64,000 bases of DNA, taken from the NCBI RefSeq assembly GCF_019510245.1, contig NZ_JAEKKT010000134.1, positions 124,001 to 188,000 of the forward strand. The letters are read 5' to 3'. Below, piece by piece: positions 1 to 8,042 of the stretch. Both the position numbers and the translations under genes were made by a program. How positions within the stretch are numbered: position 1 is the first letter of the stretch; each line of letters starts with the position of its first letter. The notes beneath the pieces are model-generated. The model searched no databases, was not told the DNA's origin, and was given only the letters and a program-made list of their open reading frames with translations. The DNA comes from Streptomyces sp. Lineage in GTDB: Bacteria; Actinomycetota; Actinomycetes; Streptomycetales; Streptomycetaceae.

Positions 1-798
1 CACGGTCGTCAGGCCCCGCTCGTCGATCACGGGGTAGGCGCCGAAGGGGGTCTCCGTCAGCTCCGCGCCCAGCCCGCGGAGCAGGTCGTTCTGCGGGACC
101 GGGCGGGGGGCGACGAACAGCACCTCCCGCGCGTGCACGCTTCGGTCGGCGAGCCGTACACCCGTCAGCCGGTCGTCCTCGATCCGCAGCCCGGCGACCT
201 CGCCCGGCACCACCCGCACCCCGGCCACGGCCAGCCGCCGCAGGTCGTCGTCGGTCAGCTCCGTCTCCTCCACCCGGTGCAGGAAGAGGGTCACGTCCTT
301 GGACCACTGGGTGACCATCAGCGCCTGGTGCACGCTCATCGCCGTCGTGGCCAGCACCCCGAACGCCTGGTCGCGCACCTCCCAGCCGTGGCAGTACGGG
401 CAGTGCAGCACGTCCCGGCCGAAGCGTTCTGCCGCTCCGGGGACGGGCGGCAGCTCGTCCCTCAGGCCGGTGGCGACGACCAGCTGCCTGGCCCGGACCG
501 TGCGGCCGCCCGCCAGTGCCACCGTGAAGCCGTCCGCGCCGTCCTTCGCGGCGTCCACCGCCCGGTCCCGGACCAGCTCCACGCCGTACCGGGCGATCTC
601 CTCCCGGCCCGCCGCCAGGAACTCCGCGGGCGGCATGCCGTCCCGGGACAGGAAGCCCTGCATGTGTGCCGCCGGGGCGTTGCGCGGCTCGCCCGCGTCG
701 ACGACCAGGGTGCGGCGCCGGGCCCGGCCCAGGACGAGGGCGGCGGACAGTCCGGCCGCGCCGCCTCCGACGACGACCACTTCGTACGCATCGGTCAT
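1..798 (-). CDS. NAD(P)/FAD-dependent oxidoreductase, thioredoxin-reductase-like (3' part outside window)
   Basis: The reverse strand from ATG 798 reads an open frame to base 1, so the C-terminus is missing. The N-terminus has the dinucleotide-binding glycines VVVGGGAAGLSAA (residues about 7-20), followed by a CPYCHGWE motif near residue 137, at the place where thioredoxin reductases carry their redox CxxC. This subgroup of small flavoproteins is widespread in actinobacteria and its substrate is usually unknown. The gene is divergent from the cupin-HTH regulator at 877 and shares a 78-bp intergenic region with it, so that regulator probably controls it. Family assignment is firm; a role in redox detoxification is inference. 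Confidence 0.85.
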   Translation of the reverse strand, partial: MTDAYEVVVVGGGAAGLSAALVLGRARRRTLVVDAGEPRNAPAAHMQGFLSRDGMPPAEFLAAGREEIARYGVELVRDRAVDAAKDGADGFTVALAGGRTVRARQLVVATGLRDELPPVPGAAERFGRDVLHCPYCHGWEVRDQAFGVLATTAMSVHQALMVTQWSKDVTLFLHRVEETELTDDDLRRLAVAGVRVVPGEVAGLRIEDDRLTGVRLADRSVHAREVLFVAPRPVPQNDLLRGLGAELTETPFGAYPVIDERGLTTV

Positions 799-841
799 GG
801 TGACCACCTCCGCGGCCGAGGGTCGCCCGGCCGCTGCCGGA

Positions 842-876
842 TTGACAAACGTCTTTGCCGAAACTGCAATGCAGGC
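842..876 (+). promoter_or_regulatory. Promoter giving a probable leaderless mRNA
   Basis: TTGACA (842-847), a 17-bp spacer and TGCAAT (865-870) form a near-consensus sigma-70 (HrdB-type) promoter. The expected transcription start falls on or next to the ATG at 877, and no ribosome site fits upstream, so the regulator is probably translated from a leaderless message. Confidence 0.6.
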
Positions 877-1449
877 ATGACTACGGACGACGTCCTCGCG
901 GGCGTGGGACCCCGGCTGCGCCGACTCCGCAAGGAGCGGGAGGTCACCCTCGCCGCCCTCTCCGAGACCACCGGCATCTCGGTCAGCACCCTCTCCCGCC
1001 TGGAGTCCGGGCTGCGCAAGCCCAGCCTGGAGCTGCTGCTGCCGATCGCGCAGGCCCACCAGGTGCCCCTGGACGAACTGGTCGGCGCCCCGCCGGCCGA
1101 CGACCCCCGGGTGCGGGCCAAACCGATGGAACGCCACGGCCGCACCTTCCTGCCGCTCACCCGGCAGCCGGGCGGCCTGCAGGCCTTCAAGGTGATCGAA
1201 CCCAAGCGGAAACCCGAACCGGAACCGCGTACCCACGAGGGCTACGAGTGGTTGTACGTGCTGTCCGGGAAGCTGCGGCTGGTGCTCGGTGAGCACGACG
1301 TCGTGCTGGGGCCGGGGGAGGCGGCCGAGTTCGACACCCGGGTGCCGCACTGGTTCGGGTCGACGGGGGAGGGGCCGGTGGAGTTCCTCAGCCTGTTCGG
1401 GCCGCAGGGGGAGCGGATGCACGTGCGGGCGCGGCCGAAGCGGGCGTGA
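877..1449 (+). CDS. XRE-family HTH regulator with C-terminal cupin domain
   Basis: 190 aa. Residues 10-65 form a lambda-repressor-like helix-turn-helix (LAALSETTGISVSTLSRLES), and residues 105-185 form a single cupin barrel (EWLYVLSGKLRLVLGEHDVV, then GEAAEFDTRVPHWF with the metal-type His). Such proteins sense a small ligand through the cupin and usually repress a divergent enzyme gene, here the flavoprotein ending at 798. The start at 877 is chosen because the HTH begins a few residues later and a promoter sits directly in front. Length and domain order are those of the family. Confidence 0.9.
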   Translation: MTTDDVLAGVGPRLRRLRKEREVTLAALSETTGISVSTLSRLESGLRKPSLELLLPIAQAHQVPLDELVGAPPADDPRVRAKPMERHGRTFLPLTRQPGGLQAFKVIEPKRKPEPEPRTHEGYEWLYVLSGKLRLVLGEHDVVLGPGEAAEFDTRVPHWFGSTGEGPVEFLSLFGPQGERMHVRARPKRA

Positions 1450-1559
1450 CGAATCCGGCGTTCCCTCCGGGGGCTGTTCCCTCGATGGCAAGCGACCGCT
1501 TAGTATGCGGTGGACCCCGGTCAGACGACGCAGTCGACGCAGTCCCGTGGAGGCACCGC

Positions 1560-2528
1560 ATGCAGGCATGGCAAGTGCACGAGAACGGCGAGCCGAGCGA
1601 GGTGATGCGGCTCCAGGAGGTGGAGCGGCCCACGCCCGGCGACGGCCAGGTGCTGCTCAGGGTGCGTGCCGCCAACATCAACTTCCCCGACGTCCTGATG
1701 TGCCGGGGGCACTACCAGGTGCGCCCGCCGCTGCCGTTCACCCCCGGGGTGGAGATCTGCGGCGAGACCGAGGACGGGCGCCGGGTGATCGCCAACCCCG
1801 CGCTGCCGTACGGGGGTTTCGCCGAGTACGCGGTCGCGGACGCCGCCGCGCTGCTGCCCGCCCCGGACTCGCTGGACGACGCCGAGGCCGCCGCACTGCA
1901 CATCGGCTACCAGACGGGCTGGTTCGGACTGCACCGCCGGGCGGCCCTCCAGGCCGGCGAGACCCTGCTCGTGCACGCCGCCGCCGGCGGTGTCGGCAGC
2001 GCGGCCGTCCAGCTCGGCAAGGCGGCCGGGGCGCGGGTGATCGGCGTGGTCGGCGGCGCCGACAAGGCCGCCGTCGCCCGCGAGCAGGGCTGTGACGTCG
2101 TCGTCGACCGGCGTGCCGAGGACGTCGTCGCCGCCGTCAAGGAGGCCACCGGCGGCCGGGGTGCCGACGTGATCTACGACCCGGTCGGTGGCGAGGCCTA
2201 CACGCAGTCCACCAAGGTCGTCGCCTTCGAGGGCCGGATCGTGGTCGTCGGCTTCGCCAGCGGCACCATCCCCAGCCCGGCGCTCAACCACGCCCTGGTC
2301 AAGAACTACTCCATCCAGGGCCTGCACTGGGGCCTGTACGCCACCAAGAACCCCGGGCTGATCCTGGACTGCCACCGGCAGCTCACCGAGCTGGCCGCCA
2401 AGGGCGCCATCAAGCCCCTGGTGAGCGAGCGGGTGCCGCTGTCCGAGGCAGCGGCGGCCGTGCAGCGGGTGGGCGACGGCGTCACCACCGGCCGGGTCAC
2501 CGTCGTACCGAACGGAGCCGCAGCATGA
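1560..2528 (+). CDS. NADPH:quinone oxidoreductase family (zinc-less MDR)
   Basis: 322 aa from ATG 1560, chosen because GGAGG (1549-1553) lies 6 bases upstream; the frame is open further 5' but without a ribosome site. It has the GroES-like N-domain (residues 1-120) and a Rossmann domain with AAAGGVGSAAVQLGKAAGARVIG. The zinc-ligand cysteines of alcohol dehydrogenases are absent, as in quinone or enoyl reductases. The C-terminus overlaps the next ATG (ATGA at 2525), so it is co-transcribed and probably translationally coupled with two acyl-CoA dehydrogenases. It probably reduces an enone or quinone intermediate or recycles electrons in that catabolic route. Confidence 0.88.
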   Translation: MQAWQVHENGEPSEVMRLQEVERPTPGDGQVLLRVRAANINFPDVLMCRGHYQVRPPLPFTPGVEICGETEDGRRVIANPALPYGGFAEYAVADAAALLPAPDSLDDAEAAALHIGYQTGWFGLHRRAALQAGETLLVHAAAGGVGSAAVQLGKAAGARVIGVVGGADKAAVAREQGCDVVVDRRAEDVVAAVKEATGGRGADVIYDPVGGEAYTQSTKVVAFEGRIVVVGFASGTIPSPALNHALVKNYSIQGLHWGLYATKNPGLILDCHRQLTELAAKGAIKPLVSERVPLSEAAAAVQRVGDGVTTGRVTVVPNGAAA

Positions 2529-3706
2529 CCGACGCCGCCGAACTCACGCGCCGCACCGCCGAGTTGCTGGCCGCGTATCCGGTGGGAACCACCGATCGGC
2601 TCGACTTCCTCAAGGCCCGCTTCGACGCCGGCCTCGCCTGGGTGCACTACCCGGAGGGCCTCGGCGGCCTCGGCGCCCCGCGCTCCCTCCAGGCCGTCGT
2701 GGACGCCGGGCTGGAAGCCGCGGGCGCCCCCGACAACGACGCCCGCCGCAACGGCATCGGGCTGGGCATGGCCGCGCCGACCATCCTCAAGTACGGCACC
2801 GAGGAGCAGAAGCAGCGCTACCTGCGGCCGCTGTGGATCGGGGAGGAGGTCTGGTGCCAGCTGTTCAGCGAGCCGGGCGCCGGCTCCGACCTGGCCGCGC
2901 TGGGCACCCGCGCCGTCCGTGAGGGCGACGAATGGGTGGTGAACGGCCAGAAGGTGTGGACCTCCGGCGCGCACAACTCCCGCTGGGCCATCCTGATCGC
3001 CCGCACCGACCCGGACGTGCCCAAGCACGCCGGCATCACCTACTTCATCTGCGACATGACCGACCCGGGCGTGGACGTCCGCCCGCTGCGGCAGATCACC
3101 GGCGAGGCCGAGTTCAACGAGGTCTTCCTCACCGACGTCCGCATCCCCGACTCCCGCCGCCTCGGCGCGGTCGGCGACGGCTGGCGGGTCGCGCAGACCA
3201 CCCTGAATAACGAGCGTGTCGCCATCGGCGGCATGCGGCTGCCCCGCGAGGGCGGCATGATCGGCCCGGTCGCGAAGACCTGGCGCGAACGCCCCGAGCT
3301 GCGCACCCACGACCTGCACCAGCGGCTGCTGAAGCTGTGGGTCGAGTCCGAGGCCGCCCGCCTCACCGCCGAGCGCCTGCGCCAGCAGCTCGTCGCCGGA
3401 CAGCCCGGCCCCGAGGGCGCCGGCATGAAGCTCGCCTTCGCCCGCCTCAACCAGGAGATCAGCGGCCTGGAGGTCGAACTTCGCGGCGAGGAAGGCCTGT
3501 TGTACGACGACTGGACCATGCGCCGGCCCGAACTGGTGGACTTCACCGGCCGCGACGCCGGCTACCGCTACCTCCGTGCCAAGGGCAACAGCATCGAGGG
3601 CGGGACCAGCGAGGTCCTGCTGAACATCGTCGCCGAGCGCGTCCTGGGCCTGCCGGCCGAACCGCGCACCGACAAGGACGTCGCCTGGAAGGACCTTGCC
3701 CGATGA
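2525..3706 (+). CDS. Acyl-CoA dehydrogenase family protein (first subunit-type)
   Basis: 393 aa. Family landmarks are QLFSEPGAGSDLA (FAD/substrate loop), VNGQKVWTSGAH, and the C-terminal GNSIEGGTSEVLLNIVAERVLGLP. It follows the quinone oxidoreductase with a 4-base overlap and in turn overlaps the second dehydrogenase by ATGA. Paired, slightly dissimilar acyl-CoA dehydrogenase genes often encode heteromeric enzymes acting on bulky acyl-CoAs (the mycobacterial steroid FadE pairs are the known case); whether this pair is heteromeric is inference. It is predicted to be a cytoplasmic FAD enzyme. Confidence 0.92.
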   Translation: MTDAAELTRRTAELLAAYPVGTTDRLDFLKARFDAGLAWVHYPEGLGGLGAPRSLQAVVDAGLEAAGAPDNDARRNGIGLGMAAPTILKYGTEEQKQRYLRPLWIGEEVWCQLFSEPGAGSDLAALGTRAVREGDEWVVNGQKVWTSGAHNSRWAILIARTDPDVPKHAGITYFICDMTDPGVDVRPLRQITGEAEFNEVFLTDVRIPDSRRLGAVGDGWRVAQTTLNNERVAIGGMRLPREGGMIGPVAKTWRERPELRTHDLHQRLLKLWVESEAARLTAERLRQQLVAGQPGPEGAGMKLAFARLNQEISGLEVELRGEEGLLYDDWTMRRPELVDFTGRDAGYRYLRAKGNSIEGGTSEVLLNIVAERVLGLPAEPRTDKDVAWKDLAR

Positions 3707-4785
3707 GCGCACAGCCCGATCTGCTGTACTCGGAGGAGGAAGAGGCGCTGCGGGCCGCGGTGCGGGACCTGCTCGCCGACCACTGCGACGCGCCGGGCGT
3801 GATCGCCCGCACCGAGTCGGACACCGCGCACGACGCGGCCGCCTGGAAGGCCCTCACCGAGGGCATGGGGCTCGCCGGGCTGCTGGTGCCCGAGGAGCTG
3901 GGCGGTCAGGGCGCCTCGCACCGCGAAGTCGCCGTCGTCCTGGAGGAGCTGGGGCGGGCCGTCGCGCCCGTGCCGTATCTGACCAGTGCCGTGGTGGCGA
4001 CCGAGGCGCTGCTGGCCTGCGGCGACGGGCAGTTGCTCGGGAAGCTGGCCTCCGGGCGGACCGTCGGGGCGCTGGCGGTGGGGCTGCACGTCGCCCCGGG
4101 CGGCGCGTTCAGGACCGTACGCGTCGAAGACGGACTTCTGCACGGCGAGTTGACCGGGATCGCGGACGCGGTCGCGGCGGACGTGCTGCTGGTGCCCGGG
4201 GACGACGGCGGGCTGTACGCGGTCGAGGCGGGTGCCGTCACCGTCACCCCCCAGGTGTCCTTCGACCTGACCCGGCCGCTCGCCACCGTGACGCTGGACG
4301 GCGCGGCGGGGCGGCGCGTGGGCGACGCGGAGCCGGCGGTACGGCGTGCGCTGCGGGCCGGGGCCGGGCTGCTGGCCTCCGAGCAGTTCGGCGTCGCCGA
4401 GTGGGCCCTGACGGAGACCGTGCGGTACCTCAAGGAGCGCAAGCAGTTCAACCGGCCGGTCGGCGGGTTCCAGGCGATCAAGCACCGGCTGGCGCAGCTG
4501 TGGCTGGAGGTGGTGAACCTGCGAGCCGCTGCGCGGGGCGCCGCCGATGCGCTGGCCTCCGGCGAGGACGCCGACGTGTCGGTGGCCGTCGCGCAGGCCT
4601 ACGCCGGGCCGGTCGCCGTGCACGCGGCCGAGGAGGCGCTGCAGTTGCATGCGGGGATCGGGATGACCTGGGAGCATCCCGTCCACCTTTATCTGAAGCG
4701 GGCCAAGTCCGATTCGATCGCCTTCGGTACGGCGGGGGCGCATCGGGAGGCCTTGGGCGCGCTGGTTGACTTGCAGGCGCCGTGA
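3703..4785 (+). CDS. Acyl-CoA dehydrogenase family protein (second subunit-type)
   Basis: 360 aa from ATG 3703, overlapping the previous stop (ATGA). N-domain begins YSEEEEALRAAVRDLL; C-terminal FAD domain includes RYLKERKQFNRPVGGFQAIKH and LQLHAGIGMTWEHPVHLYLKRA, typical of the class. The central beta domain is shorter and less conserved than in the upstream paralog, as in FadE partners. It is the last gene of the operon; a repeat-rich 233-bp spacer follows. Substrate is not predictable from sequence. Confidence 0.9.
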   Translation: MSAQPDLLYSEEEEALRAAVRDLLADHCDAPGVIARTESDTAHDAAAWKALTEGMGLAGLLVPEELGGQGASHREVAVVLEELGRAVAPVPYLTSAVVATEALLACGDGQLLGKLASGRTVGALAVGLHVAPGGAFRTVRVEDGLLHGELTGIADAVAADVLLVPGDDGGLYAVEAGAVTVTPQVSFDLTRPLATVTLDGAAGRRVGDAEPAVRRALRAGAGLLASEQFGVAEWALTETVRYLKERKQFNRPVGGFQAIKHRLAQLWLEVVNLRAAARGAADALASGEDADVSVAVAQAYAGPVAVHAAEEALQLHAGIGMTWEHPVHLYLKRAKSDSIAFGTAGAHREALGALVDLQAP

Positions 4786-4817
4786 GGTAACGGGTTCGGG
4801 TGCGGGTGCGTGGGGGC

Positions 4818-4904
4818 TGGTCGCGCAGTTCCTCCCCCAGTCTTCGGCCGGGGGTGCCCCCCAGTCTTCGGCCGGGGTCCCCCCAGCGCCCCTTGCGGGG
4901 CGCC
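4818..4904. repeat. Composite intergenic repeat with hairpin
   Basis: After CTGGTCGCGCAGTTCC (4818-4833) come two copies of CCCCAGTCTTCGGCCGGGG (within 4834-4855 and 4857-4878), each able to pair its own C and G runs. A 7-bp hairpin GCGCCCC-TTGC-GGGGCGC follows (4886-4903). The flanks look like one known Streptomyces intergenic hairpin repeat interrupted by a tandem second one. It lies downstream of the dehydrogenase operon and may end its transcript. Confidence 0.65.
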
Positions 4905-5018
4905 TGAAGTGAACCTGGGACGGCAGTCCAGCCAACTCCCCGTGGGGGTACACCAATTGGGCTCTGTTCGAACGCATACTCCCTTGGGTCACTCATGGCC
5001 CTACAAGGGAGGCAGAGC

Positions 5019-5882
5019 ATGGCCCTCACCACCCGTCGCAGAGCCCTCACCGCCCTCGGTGCCGCCCTCGCCGGCGCCGTCGTACTGCCCGGCGCACAGG
5101 CCTGGGCGGGCGGCGGTCGCCGTGGCCGGCGGCCGCTGTGGCGTGCCCACGCCCACAACGACTACGAGCACACCCACCCGCTGTTCGACGCCCTCGGCCA
5201 CCGCTTCGGGAGCGTCGAGGCCGACATCTTCCTCGTCGGCGACCAGCTCCTCATCGGCCACACCGAGGACGACCTCGATCCGAGCCGCACCCTCGAATCC
5301 CTCTACCTCGACCCGCTGGCCGCGATCGTCAAGGCCAACCACGGCTCCGTGTACCGGGGGTGGCGCAGGCCGCTGCAGCTGCTCATCGACATCAAGACCG
5401 AGGGTTCCTCGACCTATCTGGAGCTCGACCGGCATCTGCGGCGCTACCCGCACCTGTTCACCACCTACGCCCACGGCCGGGTGATCCCCGGTGCGGTCAC
5501 CAACGTCATCTCCGGCGACCGTGCCGCCCGCACACCGATGGAGGCGCAGACCGCGCGCCGGGCCTTCTACGACGGCCGGCTCACCGACCTCGGCACCTCG
5601 GCGCCCGCCTCCTTCGTCCCGTTGATCAGCGACAACTGGCAGCTCAACTTCACCTGGCTGGGGGCGGGCGCGTTCCCGGACGCCGAGCGGCAGAAGCTGC
5701 GCGACATCATCGGCCAGGCGCACGCGCACGGCCAGACGGTGCGCTTCTGGAACACCCCCGACGCACCCGGCCCGGACCGTGACGCGCTGTGGGGCGAACT
5801 GCTCGCCGCCGGCATCGACTACTTCAACACCGACGACCTGGCAGGCCTGGAGACCTTCCTGGACGCCCGCGCGACGTCGTAA
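5019..5882 (+). CDS. Secreted phosphatidylinositol-PLC / glycerophosphodiesterase-like protein
   Basis: 287 aa from ATG 5019, supported by AAGGGAGG at 5005-5012; an in-frame ATG at 4995 lacks one. The N-terminus TRRRALTALGAALAGAVVLP is a twin-arginine-type signal, cleaved after about AQAWA. The mature part carries AHAHNDYEHTHPL, GSVEADIFLV and HTEDDL, the TIM-barrel phosphodiesterase pattern (two His plus Glu/Asp metal site), and ends with FNTDDLAGLETFL. It should act outside the cell on phospholipid head groups or glycerophosphodiesters. Exact substrate is unknown. Confidence 0.82.
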   Translation: MALTTRRRALTALGAALAGAVVLPGAQAWAGGGRRGRRPLWRAHAHNDYEHTHPLFDALGHRFGSVEADIFLVGDQLLIGHTEDDLDPSRTLESLYLDPLAAIVKANHGSVYRGWRRPLQLLIDIKTEGSSTYLELDRHLRRYPHLFTTYAHGRVIPGAVTNVISGDRAARTPMEAQTARRAFYDGRLTDLGTSAPASFVPLISDNWQLNFTWLGAGAFPDAERQKLRDIIGQAHAHGQTVRFWNTPDAPGPDRDALWGELLAAGIDYFNTDDLAGLETFLDARATS

Positions 5883-5984
5883 CACCACTCGAACGGGGGC
5901 CGTGTCAACCGCACGGCCCCACCCTCCGCTACGCCACACTTGCGGCCGAACGCCCCGAAACGGGCGTGGCGGAGGAGGTTCGCG

Positions 5985-6179
5985 ATGGCCGTTTCCATCT
6001 CTGTGGTGCTGCTGCTCCTGTTGCTGGCCGTGATCTTCATGCGCCAGGGCGCGCTGAAGATCTCGCACGCCCTGGTCTGCATGCTGTTCGGCTTCTTTCT
6101 GGCCAGCACCAGCATGGCGCCGACCATCACCAGCGGGCTCACCGCGACCGCCGACCTGGTCAGCAGTCTGCGGCCCTGA
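5985..6179 (+). CDS. Small two-helix membrane protein
   Basis: 64 aa from ATG 5985 with a strong GGAGGAGG site at 5971-5978 (an upstream in-frame TTG at 5940 is unlikely). Residues 4-20 and 27-45 form two hydrophobic helices separated by RQGALKIS. No known domain is recognised. Similar short proteins occur singly in actinomycete genomes and in their integrative elements. It is convergent with the glycosidase gene ending at 6201. Confidence 0.65.
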   Translation: MAVSISVVLLLLLLAVIFMRQGALKISHALVCMLFGFFLASTSMAPTITSGLTATADLVSSLRP

Positions 6180-6200
6180 GCTGGCCGCTCAGGGGCCTCG

Positions 6201-7484
6201 TCAGGGTTTCCAGAAGACCCCGATCCCGTTCGCCACGGCACGCTCAGGGCTCTCGGTCGGGTGGTTGAGCACGCTCACCGTCTTCGCCCCCGCGGTGCGG
6301 GCCACCATCGTCGTGGAGCCGCCGCCGTCCAGGCTGAACGCGTCGACCGCCCCCAACTTCCGCATCTCGTCCGCCACTTCGGCGATGGTCAGGCCGCTGC
6401 GGTAGGCCACCGCGCCGTCCAGCGCGAGCAGCAGCAGTCTGCGTCCGCCGCTCGCGTAGCCCACGGCCGTGCGCACGGCCGCGGTGGTGGCGTTCAGCCC
6501 GGCCAGCGGCTCTCCGCCGCGCAGCACCGGGTAGCCGCCGACGGCGAAGCGGTACGGGATCCCGGAGGCGGACGCCACCAGGAACTCGCGTACGGCGACC
6601 CGTTCGCCCCTGGTGAGGGCGCGCAGTCTGTCCGCGCCCGCCTCCCGGCCCAGCAGGACGGTGGTGCCCGCGGTGATCGCACCGCTGCCCGGGGTGCCGG
6701 AAGTGGCGACGACCCTGCCACGGCGGATCCGCACCTCGTAGGTGTCCGTGCTGCACCCGGCGGCCCGGTTGGTGTCCGAGCCGCAGGTGGCGCGCTTGCG
6801 GGAGGCCGGGCCCCAGGCGGCGGTGTAGGCGCCGACGGAACCCTCCGCCAGTGCGTACTGGTTGAGCCCCCGCAGCGTGAGGGTGGCGTCCCGGGTGCGG
6901 ACCGTGCCGGCGAGCGTCAGCCGGTCGAGCCGGGCCCGGCGGTCCATGCCGACGCCGAAGACGTCGGTGGTGTCGGTGCCGGGCGGCAGCGACGGGCCGA
7001 AGCGCTGGGCCGTCGGCACCGCCGACTTGAGCACCCCGCCGTGCGCGATCGCCGGGCCGACGCTCGCGCCGGTCGCCTCGACGCCCGGGTGCTGGGCCTC
7101 GGTGATGTTGAAGAAGTCGCCGTTCACGCCCGCGACCGCGCCCGCCGCGTCCGCCATCGCCGACACCGGCGACCGTGCGGCCACCGCGCCCGGCGAGAGC
7201 AGGTCCACATGGACGTGCGGGTCGGTCAGGTCGACGGTCAGCAGATGGGCGTGGGCGGTGCCCCTGGCCGTCGGGACGTCGAACTGCCGGTAGGTGACGC
7301 CGGACGCGATCCGGCCGGCGCCGGACGCGATCCGGCCGGCGCCGGACGTGATCCGGCCGGCGCCCGACGCGGCGCCGGCCGGTGCCGCCCCCGTGAGGGC
7401 CGCACCGGCCAGCACGCCGGTCGTGGTGAGAATCGTGCACAGAGTTCGGGTCTTCGCCGCAAGCCGTCTCCGACGATGCGTCAC
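6201..7484 (-). CDS. Secreted phosphodiester glycosidase (NAGPA-domain) protein
   Basis: 427 aa starting at GTG 7484, preceded by AGGGGG on the reverse strand; the longer frame upstream overlaps the DUF779 gene. Residues about 1-40 form a signal peptide, followed by a 7-residue repeat (SGAGRIA) and then the NAGPA fold: GVNGDFFNI, AVGGYPVLRGG, LLLALDGAVAYRSGLT, FSLDGGGSTTMV. The family hydrolyses N-acetylglucosamine-1-phosphodiesters or related exopolysaccharide phosphodiesters. The signal indicates export. The N-terminal repeat makes a flexible linker that probably varies between strains. Confidence 0.85.
   Translation of the reverse strand: MTHRRRRLAAKTRTLCTILTTTGVLAGAALTGAAPAGAASGAGRITSGAGRIASGAGRIASGVTYRQFDVPTARGTAHAHLLTVDLTDPHVHVDLLSPGAVAARSPVSAMADAAGAVAGVNGDFFNITEAQHPGVEATGASVGPAIAHGGVLKSAVPTAQRFGPSLPPGTDTTDVFGVGMDRRARLDRLTLAGTVRTRDATLTLRGLNQYALAEGSVGAYTAAWGPASRKRATCGSDTNRAAGCSTDTYEVRIRRGRVVATSGTPGSGAITAGTTVLLGREAGADRLRALTRGERVAVREFLVASASGIPYRFAVGGYPVLRGGEPLAGLNATTAAVRTAVGYASGGRRLLLLALDGAVAYRSGLTIAEVADEMRKLGAVDAFSLDGGGSTTMVARTAGAKTVSVLNHPTESPERAVANGIGVFWKP
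7300..7362 (-). repeat. 21-bp tandem repeat inside the glycosidase gene
   Basis: Three consecutive 21-bp units (7300-7320, 7321-7341, 7342-7362) differ at one position and encode the heptad SGAGRI(A/T). A fourth unit decays after 7363. Being a multiple of three, copy-number slippage would keep the reading frame. Confidence 0.85.
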
Positions 7485-7558
7485 CGCACCCCCTGATGTC
7501 TCGTCAAGTTCTCCAGGACTCAGGGAAGTGCAGCAGACGGGAGTGACCGGCGGGGCGG

Positions 7559-7927
7559 CTAGCCGTCGACTACGCGAGAACGGGTGAGGAAACGCACCCC
7601 CTCGGGTGCCTCCAGCGAGAAACCGCTCCCCCGTCCGGGTACCACGTCCACGATCAGCCGGGTGTGGCTCCACACCTCGTACTGGCTGCGGGACATCCAG
7701 AAGGTGACCGGCTCCTCGACCCCGTCCACCGCCAGCTCGGCCAGCAGCACGTCCGAGCCGCCGGTGCGGAACTCGCCGTCCGGATAGCACATGGGCGCAC
7801 TGCCGTCGCAGCAGCCGCCGGACTGGTGGAACATCAGCGGCCCGTGCTCGGCACGCAGCCGGCGCACCAGCTCGGCGGCGCTCGGGGTGAGTTCGACGCG
7901 CGCGGGCGCGGTCCTGTCGTCGTCCAT
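7559..7927 (-). CDS. DUF779 family protein
   Basis: 122 aa from ATG 7927 (an earlier ATG at 7981 gives an unconserved tail). The hallmark is HQSGGCCDGSAPMCYPDGEF, a cysteine-rich motif likely to bind metal, followed by WMSRSQYEVWSHTRLIVDVV and GSGFSLEAPEGVRFLTRSR. DUF779 genes commonly accompany aldehyde dehydrogenases, but none is adjacent here. No catalytic function is established for the family. Confidence 0.85.
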   Translation of the reverse strand: MDDDRTAPARVELTPSAAELVRRLRAEHGPLMFHQSGGCCDGSAPMCYPDGEFRTGGSDVLLAELAVDGVEEPVTFWMSRSQYEVWSHTRLIVDVVPGRGSGFSLEAPEGVRFLTRSRVVDG

Positions 7928-8042
7928 GGGCACCGTCCTGGGCCGGGGGCGTCGGATCCCCTCAGTCTCACGCGGCGTCACAGGCGCGTCCAGGGTGCGG
8001 CGTCGACCGTTCGTGCGTCGTCTGTGGGTCGTCGACCGTTGC

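Noticed and set aside
7300..7362. Tandem repeat as a CRISPR-like array
   Set aside because: Units are adjacent without spacers and encode an in-frame heptapeptide.
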